A DNA stretch of 64,000 nucleotides. It comes from Streptomyces niger (GTDB lineage Bacteria > Actinomycetota > Actinomycetes > Streptomycetales > Streptomycetaceae). How positions within the stretch are numbered: position 1 is the first letter of the stretch; each line of letters opens with the position of its first letter. Below are positions 8,056 to 16,451 of this stretch, piece after piece. Location of the stretch: contig NZ_JOFQ01000002.1 of the NCBI RefSeq assembly GCF_000718305.1, forward strand, positions 496,001 to 560,000, given 5' to 3'. Below the pieces are notes generated by a model that saw nothing but the letters and a program-made list of their open reading frames with translations, was not told the origin of the DNA and ran no database searches. The position numbers and the translations under genes are program-made.

Positions 8056-8856
8056 GTGCATCCGCTCCTGATCGTTCTCGCCGCCGCCTACGGGGCCGCG
8101 ACCGGGCTGCTCGTGCCGCGGGCCGCGTACCGGCTGGCCGTCGAGCCCGAGGAGGACCGGCGTACGACCTGCCCGGGCGGCCACCCGATCACCGGCGTGG
8201 CGGGCGGCTGGCTGGGCCTCGCCCGCTGCCCGGCCGCGGCGCCCCCCGTGCTCGTTCCCGCTGCCGCGCCGGCCGCCCTCGCCACCGCCTCGCCCGCCGT
8301 TTGCCGCACGTACGGCCCCGCCCGTACCGCCGCGCCGCTCGTCACCGCGGTGGTCTGCGCGCTGCTGGCCGCGGCCGCCGGGCCCCGCCCCGAGCTGGCC
8401 GTCTGGCTGCTGTTGGCGCCGGTCGCGGTGGTGCTCGGGACGGTCGACGCGGCCGTGCACCGGCTGCCGGACGTGCTGACCCTGCCGGCGGCCGGGGCCA
8501 CCGCGGCGCTCCTCGGGGTCGCCGGGCTGCTGCCCGGCCACGGCGGGTCCTGGACCGGCGCGCTGCTGGGCGGGCTCGCGCTCGCCGGCGGGTACTTCGT
8601 GCTCTTCGTGATCCGCCCCGACGGGCTGGGCTTCGGGGACGTGAAGCTGGCCCTGACGCTGGGGACCGCGCTCGGCTGGTACGGCTGGGGCGTGCTCTTC
8701 CTCGGCGCCTTCGCCGGTTTCGTGCTGGGTTCGGTCTACGGCGTCGGAATGATGATCATGCGGCGTGCGGGCCGGAAGTCCGCGATGCCGTTCGGCCCCT
8801 TCATGGCTCTGGGGGCCTTGCTGGGCCTGCTGCTCGGGGCGTACGGCGCGTCCTGA
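8056..8856 (+). CDS. A24-family prepilin peptidase (TadV-like)
   Basis: The 266-residue polytopic protein has the A24 aspartyl protease motif GFGDVKL (about residues 195-202). The other catalytic aspartate is probably the one in VLGTVDAAVHRLPDVLTLP. Seven or so hydrophobic segments surround these motifs. The N-terminal methylase domain of classical PilD-type enzymes is absent or reduced; only CPGGHP near residue 40 is left. It should cleave the Flp pilin at 4252-4491 after its leader glycine. The GTG at 8056 follows GAGGG only a few bases upstream. It stands apart from the main Tad operon and is divergent from the DUF192 gene. Confidence 0.85.
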   Translation: MHPLLIVLAAAYGAATGLLVPRAAYRLAVEPEEDRRTTCPGGHPITGVAGGWLGLARCPAAAPPVLVPAAAPAALATASPAVCRTYGPARTAAPLVTAVVCALLAAAAGPRPELAVWLLLAPVAVVLGTVDAAVHRLPDVLTLPAAGATAALLGVAGLLPGHGGSWTGALLGGLALAGGYFVLFVIRPDGLGFGDVKLALTLGTALGWYGWGVLFLGAFAGFVLGSVYGVGMMIMRRAGRKSAMPFGPFMALGALLGLLLGAYGAS

Positions 8857-8960
8857 CACCGCCGGACGGCCGTGTGTCTGCCGTGCACTGTCGTGGCAAC
8901 GGGGGTAATTGCGCGGCGTGAAAAGGGAAGTTGGCCGGGAAGATAGTACATACGGGGGGT

Positions 8961-9062
8961 ATGTGCCCTATGGTCGTTTCCGCACCGCTCGCACGCGATC
9001 AGCTGGAAGCGCATCACGCGGGCCGTCCGCCGCCCCTGGAAAGGGTGGCGGAGCCGCGCTGA
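8961..9062 (+). CDS. Possible 33-residue leader peptide
   Basis: ATG at 8961 opens a short frame reading MCPMVVSAPLARDQL and ending at a TGA. A G-rich ribosome site is directly upstream. An inverted repeat (GTACATAC, five G, GTATGTGC) covers both the ribosome site and the start codon, so translation could be controlled by RNA folding. There is no large gene immediately downstream on this strand. It may be spurious. Confidence 0.25.
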   Translation: MCPMVVSAPLARDQLEAHHAGRPPPLERVAEPR

Positions 9063-9623
9063 CGAGCCACCAGCTGATGTGCGGGTCGCCGGCGTGGTGC
9101 TGCCCGGTGGGCAGGACGCGAGGACGTGACGATTGGGGGTCGCGGAGGACCGAGACGGAACGACCGTATGACGACCGGGGGAGTCCGTTACGAGGGCCGG
9201 GGGCCCGGTGCGACCAGCCGGGAAGTCCGGTCATGCCTCGCGCTCCGGGTGCGCCGCGCCGCGCCCGGAGCGCTTCCCGTTCCGCCGCCGACGGCCCGGC
9301 CCGCGCCGCTTCCGGTCCGGCCGTCAAGTCGGCGACCGTCCCGCTGTCGCTCCTGCGGGCTACCCCTGCCGGGCCGGGGAGAGGTGCGTCACGTGGGCGG
9401 GTCGGTGGGGGCCGCGGGATGCGGCGTCGTCCCGGACAAGATCATTTCGGCTGCCAGGCCCACCAGGGAGCGGGCGGAGCGGGATGAATTCAAGATCATT
9501 AAAGGAATTCCCGCCCCGTTTCCGCGCCCGTCGTACACCTTGATCAACTTTGCGACGCGCGGGCTGACCGCCTCTGATGCGCGCACCACACCCCGCACGG
9601 GGTTATGGTGGGAACCCCCCCTC

Positions 9624-9665
9624 GGGCCGGTCCGTATCCCCCCCACGGACCGGCCCGCTTTTTCT
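9624..9665 (+). terminator. Strong intrinsic terminator with a C-rich loop
   Basis: A perfect 12-bp stem (GGGCCGGTCCGT / ACGGACCGGCCC) encloses a loop containing seven C and is followed by GCTTTTTCTTT. A smaller hairpin (GGGGTT/AACCCC) lies just upstream. It would end a plus-strand transcript, either the prepilin peptidase mRNA or an unannotated small RNA. Confidence 0.8.
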
Positions 9666-9689
9666 TTCCGGGGTCCGGAGCGCCGCCGC

Positions 9690-10724
9690 TTACCGCCGCG
9701 CCCAGATGTTCACGCCCTCCGTCGAGGTCGCGAATTCGTCGATCTCGGCCAGCTCGGCGTCGGTGAGCGCGGGCCCGTCGAGCGCCGCGACGTTCGCCTC
9801 CAGCTGCCGCACGCTGCTCGCTCCGATCAGCGCCGAGGTCATCCGCGCGTCCCGCAGCACCCACTGCAGCGCGAGCTGCGCGAGGGACTGGCCGCGCCGC
9901 GCGGCGATGTCGTTCAGCCCGCGCAGCCGCCGCACGACGTCCTCGGAGAGCAGCTTCGGGTCCAGCGACTTGCCCTGGGAGGCGCGCGAACCTTCGGGGA
10001 TGCCGTTCAGGTACTTGTCGGTGAGCATGCCCTGGGCCAGCGGCGCGAAGGAGATGCAGCCCATGCCGGCCGCGTCCAGGGTGTCCAGCAGCCCGTCGTC
10101 CTCGGTCCAGCGGTTGATCATGCTGTACGAGGGCTGGTGAATCAGCGGACGCACGCCCATTTCCCGCAGAATGCGGGCCGCCTCCCGGGTCTGCGCGGAG
10201 TTGTAGGAGGAAACACCCACATACAGGGCCTTGCCCTGCTGCACCGCGGAAGCCAGCGCACCCATCGTCTCCTCCAGCGGAGTCTCCGGGTCGAATCGGT
10301 GCGAGTAGAAGATGTCGACGTAATCGACGCCCATCCGCTGAAGTGACGCGTCCAGCGACGAGAGCAGGTATTTCCGGGAACCCCATTCTCCGTACGGACC
10401 GGGGTGCATCAGATATCCGGCCTTCGTGGAAAGGATCATTTCGTCCCGGTAGCGCCGGAAGTCCTGCGCGAAGATCTTCCCGAAGTTCAGCTCGGCCGAG
10501 CCGGGCGGCGGACCGTAGTTGTTCGCCAGGTCGAAGTGGGTGATGCCCAGGTCGAAGGCGCGCCGCAGGATCGCGCGCTGCGACTCCAGGGTCCGGTCGT
10601 CGCCGAAGTTGTGCCAGAGGCCGAGCGAGATCGCGGGGAGTTTCAGTCCGCTGCGGCCGGTGCGGCGGTACTCCATGGAGTCGTACCGGGAATCGTCGGC
10701 CCGGTAGCCGTACGTGTCAGTCAT
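9690..10724 (-). CDS. Aldo/keto reductase, YghZ/MgrA type
   Basis: The 344-residue protein belongs to the AKR14-like group of NADPH-dependent reductases. The sequence shows the catalytic pattern FDLANNYG (Asp and Tyr), then ILSTKAGYLM (catalytic Lys). DIFYSHRFDPETPLEE follows, and LIGASSVRQLEAN is the cofactor-binding segment near the C-terminus. E. coli YghZ reduces L-glyceraldehyde 3-phosphate and methylglyoxal; the same chemistry is likely here. The ATG at 10724 has GGAGAG upstream. It is divergent from the prenyltransferase gene, sharing 123 bp, and appears monocistronic. Confidence 0.9.
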   Translation of the reverse strand: MTDTYGYRADDSRYDSMEYRRTGRSGLKLPAISLGLWHNFGDDRTLESQRAILRRAFDLGITHFDLANNYGPPPGSAELNFGKIFAQDFRRYRDEMILSTKAGYLMHPGPYGEWGSRKYLLSSLDASLQRMGVDYVDIFYSHRFDPETPLEETMGALASAVQQGKALYVGVSSYNSAQTREAARILREMGVRPLIHQPSYSMINRWTEDDGLLDTLDAAGMGCISFAPLAQGMLTDKYLNGIPEGSRASQGKSLDPKLLSEDVVRRLRGLNDIAARRGQSLAQLALQWVLRDARMTSALIGASSVRQLEANVAALDGPALTDAELAEIDEFATSTEGVNIWARR

Positions 10725-10847
10725 GCGCTCTCCTTATCACGGAGTTGTGACACACCTGATTGGGTCATTGCCACCCCTGAGAAGTAAAGTTGCGGCCTTG
10801 AGGCGACGGGGGCGACCGCCAATTGGCACGGAGGGGCTGGACCACAC

Positions 10848-11645
10848 ATGCTGCGATCTTCCGGGATGGGTATCCCGTATCCCCCTGTTGTGCGGGAGTT
10901 CGTGTACAAGCTGTACGAGCGCCGCGTGGAGCGCCGGCTGGACCACTCCCAGGTGCCCAAGCACATCGGCGTCATCCTGGACGGCAACCGCCGCTGGGCC
11001 CGCGCCGACGGCCTGACCACCGAGCAGGGACACCAGGCGGGCGCGGCGAAGATCGAGGAGATGCTGGGCTGGTGCGAGGAGACCGACGTCAAGGTCGTCA
11101 CCTTGTGGATGCTCTCCACGGACAACCTCGACCGGCCGGAGAAGGAGCTGAAGCCGCTCCTCGGCATCATCGAGAACACCGTGCGGCGGCTCGCGGCCGA
11201 CGGTCGCTGGCGGGTGCACCACGTCGGCAACCGTGACCTGCTCCCCGCCGGCACCCAGCAGGTGCTGAAGGAGGCCGAGGAGGCCACGGACCACATCGGC
11301 GGCATCGTCGTGAACGTGGCGGTCGGCTACGGCGGCCGGCAGGAGATCGCGGACGCGGTCCGCTCGCTGCTGCTGGAGGAGGCCGGTCGCGGCGCCTCCG
11401 TCGAGGAGATCGCCGACGGCGTCGACATCGACAAGATCTCCGAGCACCTCTACACCCGCGGCCAGCCGGACCCCGACCTGGTCATCCGCACGAGCGGCGA
11501 GCAGCGGCTCTCCGGCTTCATGCTGTGGCAGAGCGCCCACTCGGAGTACTACTTCTGCGAGGTCTTCTGGCCCGCCTTCCGCAAGGTGGACTTCCTGCGC
11601 GCCCTGCGCGACTACGCCTACCGGCACCGGCGGTACGGCATCTGA
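10848..11645 (+). CDS. Isoprenyl transferase (cis-prenyl diphosphate synthase, UppS family)
   Basis: The 265-residue enzyme has the family signatures GVILDGNRRWAR (catalytic Asp and P-loop), TLWMLSTDNLDRP, and C-terminally DLVIRTSGEQRLSGFMLWQS. It condenses isopentenyl diphosphate onto an allylic primer, giving the polyprenyl diphosphate used as undecaprenyl carrier lipid in cell-wall synthesis. Streptomyces usually carries two paralogues, so this need not be the essential undecaprenyl synthase, and I leave the symbol blank. ATG 10848 has GGAGGGG 12 bp upstream; a second ATG at 10866 is possible. It is monocistronic. Confidence 0.9.
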   Translation: MLRSSGMGIPYPPVVREFVYKLYERRVERRLDHSQVPKHIGVILDGNRRWARADGLTTEQGHQAGAAKIEEMLGWCEETDVKVVTLWMLSTDNLDRPEKELKPLLGIIENTVRRLAADGRWRVHHVGNRDLLPAGTQQVLKEAEEATDHIGGIVVNVAVGYGGRQEIADAVRSLLLEEAGRGASVEEIADGVDIDKISEHLYTRGQPDPDLVIRTSGEQRLSGFMLWQSAHSEYYFCEVFWPAFRKVDFLRALRDYAYRHRRYGI

Positions 11646-12011
11646 GGACACCCCCTCGGGGGAGCGACGGCCCGTCAAGGACGGGGCCGGATGCGTCACA
11701 TGGGCCCAGCGGTTCATCCGTCATCGCGAATTCACTGGTCGTACGACCTGTGCCGGGGCATGCCCGCAGGTGTTCGCGGGAATATCCCTCCCAGGACGGC
11801 ACCCGAAAAGCCAGGTCCAGTGGGTGCCGCTCCGCAGCGGACGGCATGGGGCCGTCCGCCCGGGAGGCCCGTTGCGCATCACGGACGATCGTGCGGAACG
11901 CACGTCCGACGCGGAGGGCCGGTGCCCGGCCCGCGCATCGCGGCCCGCGCCCGGCTCCATCCCCCGCGACGCCGTCGCACCCCGACCTCATCCGAGGGGG
12001 TTCGTCCACCC
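11646..12011. other. 366-bp gap before the PIN-PhoH gene
   Basis: No confident gene is seen. Open frames continue in both directions but have mixed composition. The region contains TGGGCCCA at 11700-11707. It also has a GTG-initiated 82-codon plus-strand frame (11770-12018) that overlaps the start of the next gene and is probably spurious. A promoter for the PIN-PhoH gene is expected here. Confidence 0.5.
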
Positions 12012-13334
12012 GTGGTGAACAGCAAGCAGCGCCGTGAGGCCGACCGGCGCACCTACGTCCTCGACACCAGCGTCCTGCTGGCGGATCCAGGCGCCATGGC
12101 CCGCTTCGAGGAGCACGAAGTCGTGCTCCCGGTAGTGGTCGTCACGGAACTGGAAGCCAAGAGGCACCATCCCGAACTCGGCTACTTCGCCCGGCAGGCG
12201 CTGCGCCTGCTGGACGACTACCGCGTACGGTACGGCCGCCTGGACGCCCCCATCCCGATCGGCGAGGTCGGCGGGACCCTGCGGGTCGAGCTGAACCACT
12301 CCGACCCCGGGGTGCTCCCCGCCGGCTACCAGCTCGGGGACAACGACTCGCGGATCCTCGCGGTGGCCCGCAACCTCCAGGCCGAGGGGTACGACGTCAC
12401 GGTCGTCTCCAAGGACCTGCCGCTGCGGATCAAGGCCTCCTCGGTCGGCCTGCTGGCGGAGGAGTACCGCGCCGAGCTGGCGATCACGGACTCCGGCTGG
12501 ACGGGCATGGCGGAGTTGACGATCACCGCCGAACAGGTCGACGACCTCTTCGACGTGGAGAGCGCGTACGTCCCCGAGGCCGCCGAGCTGCCGGTCCACA
12601 CCGGCCTGGTGCTCCAGTCGGAGCGCGGCAAGGCGCTGGGCCGGGTCACCGCGGACGGCCGGGTGCGGCTGGTGCGCGGCGACCGGGAGGCGTTCGGCAT
12701 CCACGGCCGCAGCGCCGAGCAGCGGATCGCGCTGGACCTGTTGCTCGACCAGGAGGTCGGGATCGTCTCGATGGGCGGCCGGGCCGGTACGGGCAAGTCG
12801 GCGCTGGCGCTGTGCGCGGGCCTGGAGGCCGTGCTGGAGCGCAGGCAGCACAGAAAGGTGATGGTCTTCCGGCCCCTGTACGCCGTGGGCGGGCAGGAGT
12901 TGGGCTACCTGCCGGGTACGGAGGCGGAGAAGATGGGCCCCTGGGCCCAGGCCGTCTTCGACACCCTCACCTCGGTGACCTCCGCCGACGTCATCGAGGA
13001 GGTGGTGGGCCGCGGGATGTTGGAGGTGCTGCCGCTCACCCACATCCGCGGGCGGTCGCTGCACGACGCGTTCGTGATCGTCGACGAGGCGCAGTCCCTG
13101 GAGCGGAACGTCCTGCTGACCGTTCTGTCCAGGATCGGGGCGAATTCCCGGGTCGTCCTCACGCATGACGTCGCGCAGCGGGACAACCTCCGGGTCGGGC
13201 GGTACGACGGTGTGGTGGCCGTCGTGGAGAAGCTGAAGGGCCACCCGCTCTTCGCGCACGTCACGCTCAACCGCTCGGAGCGGTCGCCGATCGCCGCGCT
13301 GGTGACCGAAATGCTGGAGGACGGCCGCATCTGA
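12012..13334 (+). CDS. phoH2: PIN domain-PhoH ATPase fusion (PhoH2)
   Basis: The 440-residue protein joins a VapC-like PIN ribonuclease domain (residues 15-150, acidic [16 protein letters not shown] and DNDSRI) to a PhoH RNA helicase/ATPase. The ATPase shows Walker [12 protein letters not shown], Walker [10 protein letters not shown] and the LTHDVAQRD sensor region. In mycobacteria, PhoH2 is a sequence-specific RNA helicase and RNase. GTG 12012 (or the next GTG, 12015) follows a GAGGGGG. No cognate antitoxin gene is evident upstream, unlike the mycobacterial phoAT-phoH2 pair. It probably acts in RNA turnover. Confidence 0.92.
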   Translation: MVNSKQRREADRRTYVLDTSVLLADPGAMARFEEHEVVLPVVVVTELEAKRHHPELGYFARQALRLLDDYRVRYGRLDAPIPIGEVGGTLRVELNHSDPGVLPAGYQLGDNDSRILAVARNLQAEGYDVTVVSKDLPLRIKASSVGLLAEEYRAELAITDSGWTGMAELTITAEQVDDLFDVESAYVPEAAELPVHTGLVLQSERGKALGRVTADGRVRLVRGDREAFGIHGRSAEQRIALDLLLDQEVGIVSMGGRAGTGKSALALCAGLEAVLERRQHRKVMVFRPLYAVGGQELGYLPGTEAEKMGPWAQAVFDTLTSVTSADVIEEVVGRGMLEVLPLTHIRGRSLHDAFVIVDEAQSLERNVLLTVLSRIGANSRVVLTHDVAQRDNLRVGRYDGVVAVVEKLKGHPLFAHVTLNRSERSPIAALVTEMLEDGRI

Positions 13335-13797
13335 TCCCGTATAGGGGTCGCGCCCCGAATGAGCCCGAGTGAGGAGGTCGGCGGGGTCCGACCCGTTGTG
13401 TGACCTGCGCCGTCCGGCGAAGCCAGAGAGCCTAGCCGGGCGGCGTCGTCGCGCGCGGAGATATCCGGAAACTCAGTGGCGTAAACGAGGTGTGAGCTTT
13501 CACACCCGGCTCAGAATTGATTCCGCGCGTCCGCTTCGGGCAGAGTCTGGGACCTGTCAGGCCCCGCATACGGCACATTGGCACCCCCAGCGGTGTAGAA
13601 CCACAGAACTGAAGAGCGTTCGCCGTATGCCGCCCGAGCACCACGCGGACCCCCGAGGGGGACGTACCGGGCCAGTGCCTCCTGTGACCAGCCGACCCCA
13701 TCAGCACTCCGGGGACGGAGCAATACGGAGGCCAGCGTCAGGGGCACGATTGCGTCCGCGATGGTCACCGACGCGGACGACGCTGGAAGGAAAACGT
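13335..13797. promoter_or_regulatory. 463-bp region with palindrome, promoter and long leader of the transglycosylase gene
   Basis: A perfect inverted repeat, GGTGTGA-GCTT-TCACACC, sits at 13489-13506. Just downstream, TTGATT (13518-13523) and CAGAGT (13541-13546) are spaced 17 bp, a plausible sigma-70-type promoter. That would give a start near 13553 and an untranslated leader of about 245 nt with several short inverted repeats. I looked for conserved c-di-AMP riboswitch motifs and did not find them. Confidence 0.5.
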
Positions 13798-14502
13798 GTG
13801 AGCCGGATTTCGGTCCGGGGATTCGCCGTGGCCTCCGCCACCGCGGTCACCACAGTCGGCGCCGTTGTCGGCGTCGCGTCGGGCGCTCAGCCGGGCTCGG
13901 TCGCCAACACCGAGGCAACGGCTGCCGACGCGACGATCGCCGACATCCCCGCGGGTCAGCAGGCCCAGGTGGAGACGGCGTCCCTCGTGCAGCAGGCGGA
14001 TGACCAGTCCACCCAGGCGGACGCCGCCGCCCTGAAGTCCGCGCAGGAGGACGCCCGCAAGGCGGCCGCCGAGAGCGCGCAGGCCAAGAAGGACGCGGCG
14101 GAGAAGCAGCTCAAGGCCGAGAAGGAGGCCAAGGAGCGCGAGAAGCTTCAGACGCAGGCCAGCCGGTCGGAGGACCGCGGCTCGCTCGACATCCAGGTCA
14201 AGGCGTCCTACACGATCGCCGAGACCCAGGCGATGGCCCGGCAGATGATGCCGGCCGACCAGTTCCAGTGCTTCAGCAACATCGTGGACCACGAGTCCGG
14301 CTGGAACTACCGCGCCACCAACGCCGGCTCCGGCGCCTACGGTCTCGTCCAGGCGCTGCCCGGTTCGAAGATGGCCTCGGCCGGTTCCGACTGGCAGACC
14401 AACCCGGCCACGCAGATCAAGTGGGGCCTGGGGTACATGAACGACCGCTACGGCAGCCCCTGCGGCGCCTGGTCCTTCTGGCAGGCCAACAGCTGGTACT
14501 AG
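13798..14502 (+). CDS. Secreted lytic transglycosylase (SLT domain)
   Basis: The 234-residue protein starts with a signal peptide (VRGFAVASATAVTTVGAVV). A coiled-coil region rich in Ala, Gln, Lys and Glu follows (residues 60-125). The C-terminal SLT domain has IVDHESGWNYRATN (catalytic Glu), GAYGLVQALPGSKM and WGLGYMNDRYG. It cleaves the glycan strands of peptidoglycan during growth or germination. The GTG is preceded by GGAAGG. It is likely controlled through the long leader. The coiled coil may recruit it to a partner in the wall. Confidence 0.9.
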   Translation: MSRISVRGFAVASATAVTTVGAVVGVASGAQPGSVANTEATAADATIADIPAGQQAQVETASLVQQADDQSTQADAAALKSAQEDARKAAAESAQAKKDAAEKQLKAEKEAKEREKLQTQASRSEDRGSLDIQVKASYTIAETQAMARQMMPADQFQCFSNIVDHESGWNYRATNAGSGAYGLVQALPGSKMASAGSDWQTNPATQIKWGLGYMNDRYGSPCGAWSFWQANSWY

Positions 14503-14522
14503 GCCGGCTCGCAGCCCAGTGA

Positions 14523-14564
14523 CGCGCAACCCCCGACCGGACAAGGGTCGGGGGTTTTGCGCGT
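14523..14564 (+). terminator. Intrinsic terminator of the transglycosylase gene
   Basis: The hairpin AACCCCCGACC-GGACAAG-GGTCGGGGGTT, flanked by complementary GCGCAA/TTGCGC, ends in a short T run. It lies 20 bp after the transglycosylase stop and just before the transporter gene. Confidence 0.85.
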
Positions 14565-14623
14565 CCGGCACGGGTAACGTCGTTCCCACAGTGACGCAGA
14601 TCGAGGGGGGAAGAGGAAGCGAC

Positions 14624-16240
14624 ATGTCCAGACTGCCTCAGTGGGTCGGCGGCGCGGGGGCCGGCCTGACGCGGCTGGCCGCGCGCCTTGAAGAACGGCG
14701 CCGGCGCACGGAAGCCGCGGCCGCCGACGGCGACGACCGGCTGGGGCACGGTGCGCGGAGCATCCGTGAGGTGCCGCCCATGCCGCCGGCGCCCCCCATG
14801 CCGCCGGAGCCGCCCGTCGTACCCGGCCGGCCCGCGACCGGTGGCGACGACGGTCACGCGGAACCGGCCACCGGGACCGCGGCGGCGGCCTCGGTCGCTC
14901 CCGAGCCCTTGGAAGGGCCGTCAGCCGCCTCCAGAACCTCCCGCGCCGCAGCAGCCACCTCTCGTGTCACAGCGGCCACTTCCGGCGCCACAGCGGTCGC
15001 TGACGGCGCCGCCCGGGCCGGCGAGAACGGCGGCCCTGGCGACGACGGCCGGGCCGCCGCCGCGTCCGTGCCCGCGCCGCCCGCCTACGCGCCGGCCGTG
15101 CAGCCCCGCCCCGAGCCGGTGGACGCGGTCCCGTGGGGGATACGCGTGGCCGCCGAAGCGGGCTGGCGGCTGCTGGTACTGGCCGGCGCGGTCTACGTGC
15201 TGGCGCGCGCGATCACCAGCATCCAGCTGGTGGTGCTGGCGTTCATCGCGGCGCTGCTGATCACCGCGCTGCTGCAGCCGACGGTGGCCTGGCTCCGGCA
15301 TCGCGGACTGCCCAGGGGCCCGGCGACGGCGATCACGTTCATCGCCGGCTTCGTCATCATGGGCCTGGTCGGCTGGTTCGTGGTCTGGCAGGTCATGGAC
15401 AACATCGACTCGGTCTCCAGCCGGGTGCAGGACGGCATCAGCGAGCTGAAGGACTGGCTGCTGAAAAGCCCGTTCCATGTGACCGAGGGCCAGATCAACG
15501 ACATCGCCAAGAACCTCCAGGACGCCATCGGTTCGAACACCGAGGAGATCACCAGTGCCGGCCTGGAAGGCGTCACGGTCGTCATAGAGATGCTCACCGG
15601 CATACTCCTCGCGATGTTCACCACGCTCTTCCTGCTGTACGACGGGCGGCGCATCTGGGAGTGGCTGCTGAAGCTGGTGCCCAGCGCGGCGCGCGGGGGC
15701 GTGGCGGGGGCCGGGCCGCGGGCCTGGCGGACGCTGACGGCCTATGTGCGGGGCACGGTGATCGTGGCGCTGATCGACGCGATCTTCATCGGCATCGGGC
15801 TCTACTTCCTGAACGTGCCGCTGGCCGTGCCGCTCGCGGTCTTCATCTTCCTGTTCGCCTTCATCCCGCTGGTGGGCGCGGTGGTCTCGGGCGCGCTGGC
15901 GTGCGTGGTCGCGCTGGTGACGCAGGGTGTGTTCACCGCGCTGATGGTGCTGGTGGTCGTGCTGGCCGTGCAGCAGATCGAGGGCCACATCCTGCAGCCC
16001 TTCATCCTCGGCCGGGCGGTGCGGGTGCATCCGCTGGCCGTGATCCTCTCGGTGGCCGCGGGCGGTCTGGTCGCGGGCATCGGCGGCGCGGTGGTGGCGG
16101 TCCCGCTGGTGGCCGTCACGAATACGGTGGCGTCGTACCTTCGCGCTTACGCGCAGGAACAGGCGCTCCGTCGTGCCCCGATGATGCCGCACGGCGCGTC
16201 CGCGCTGGACGTCGCGCCGTCCCGCGGCGCTGACGGCTAG
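14624..16240 (+). CDS. AI-2E family (PerM-type) transporter
   Basis: The 538-residue membrane protein has about 170 N-terminal cytoplasmic residues of low complexity (runs of PMPP, and Ala/Thr/Ser-rich). The conserved AI-2E exporter domain follows. It has paired helices from about residue 185, an amphipathic central region, and the family-defining C-terminal part (QQIEGHILQPFILGR, then HPLAVILSVAAGG and VAVPLVAVTNT). The substrate cannot be told from sequence; relatives export autoinducer-2 or act as Na+/H+ antiporters. ATG 14624 has GGGGGGAAGAGGAAG upstream. It is probably monocistronic. Confidence 0.85.
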   Translation: MSRLPQWVGGAGAGLTRLAARLEERRRRTEAAAADGDDRLGHGARSIREVPPMPPAPPMPPEPPVVPGRPATGGDDGHAEPATGTAAAASVAPEPLEGPSAASRTSRAAAATSRVTAATSGATAVADGAARAGENGGPGDDGRAAAASVPAPPAYAPAVQPRPEPVDAVPWGIRVAAEAGWRLLVLAGAVYVLARAITSIQLVVLAFIAALLITALLQPTVAWLRHRGLPRGPATAITFIAGFVIMGLVGWFVVWQVMDNIDSVSSRVQDGISELKDWLLKSPFHVTEGQINDIAKNLQDAIGSNTEEITSAGLEGVTVVIEMLTGILLAMFTTLFLLYDGRRIWEWLLKLVPSAARGGVAGAGPRAWRTLTAYVRGTVIVALIDAIFIGIGLYFLNVPLAVPLAVFIFLFAFIPLVGAVVSGALACVVALVTQGVFTALMVLVVVLAVQQIEGHILQPFILGRAVRVHPLAVILSVAAGGLVAGIGGAVVAVPLVAVTNTVASYLRAYAQEQALRRAPMMPHGASALDVAPSRGADG

Positions 16241-16289
16241 CCGCCGTAGGAGTGCCGGCCGGCGGCCGAGTGCCCACCGTCGTGGCTGG

Positions 16290-16335
16290 TCGCGCAGTTC
16301 CCCGCGCCCCTTCAGGGGCGCGGGGAACTGCGCGA
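16290..16335. terminator. Large hairpin, common Streptomyces terminator-type palindrome
   Basis: A 21-bp perfect stem (TCGCGCAGTTCCCCGCGCCCC) closes on a TTCA loop. This palindrome family is found at many convergent gene ends in Streptomyces. Here it separates the transporter gene from the convergent ahp operon. Confidence 0.8.
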
Positions 16336-16388
16336 GCAACCGGCGCGGCGCGAGAGCCGGGCGACGGGGCGACACCCGTGGCGGGTAG

Positions 16389-16429
16389 CCGAAGGGCCCC
16401 GCGGACATGGCGTCCGTGGGGCCCTTCGG
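16389..16429 (-). terminator. Terminator of the ahpC-ahpD operon
   Basis: An 18-bp stem with one G-U pair (CCGAAGGGCCCCGCGGAC / GTCCGTGGGGCCCTTCGG) around ATGGC lies 23 bp beyond the ahpD stop on the minus strand. No long U run follows, as is usual in Streptomyces. Confidence 0.7.
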
Positions 16430-16451
16430 TATGCGTGGGCGAAGCCCGGTG

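Larger units (their letters stand above)
8857..9689. other. 833-bp intergenic region
   Basis: This region lies between the prepilin peptidase gene and the end of the aldo/keto reductase gene. It holds a possible 33-codon ORF with a hairpin over its start (8948-9062) and a strong terminator hairpin (9624-9665). Several longer open frames cross it, but their composition is arginine/proline-rich and I do not accept them as genes. The segment around 9485-9550 is A+T-rich relative to the rest and could hold a promoter. Confidence 0.6.

Noticed and set aside
9540-9660. 6C RNA
   Set aside because: Only one hairpin has a C-rich loop and it is a typical terminator; the second C-loop stem required by the motif is missing.
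9126-10346. 406-codon plus-strand frame across the intergenic region and the aldo/keto reductase gene
   Set aside because: Most of it is antisense to a well-supported gene and the amino acid composition is atypical.
11770-12018. Antitoxin gene for the PIN-PhoH protein
   Set aside because: The frame is GTG-initiated, lacks a ribosome site and has mixed composition; kept only as a question in the findings.
13489-13506. Crp/cAMP receptor protein binding site
   Set aside because: The half sites TGTGA/TCACA match, but the spacer is 4 bp instead of 6, so it is reported only as a palindrome of unknown factor.
13553-13797. c-di-AMP (ydaO-type) riboswitch in the transglycosylase leader
   Set aside because: The gene type fits, but the conserved GGGTGAATCC- and CCGACAGC-like segments of the class are not found.
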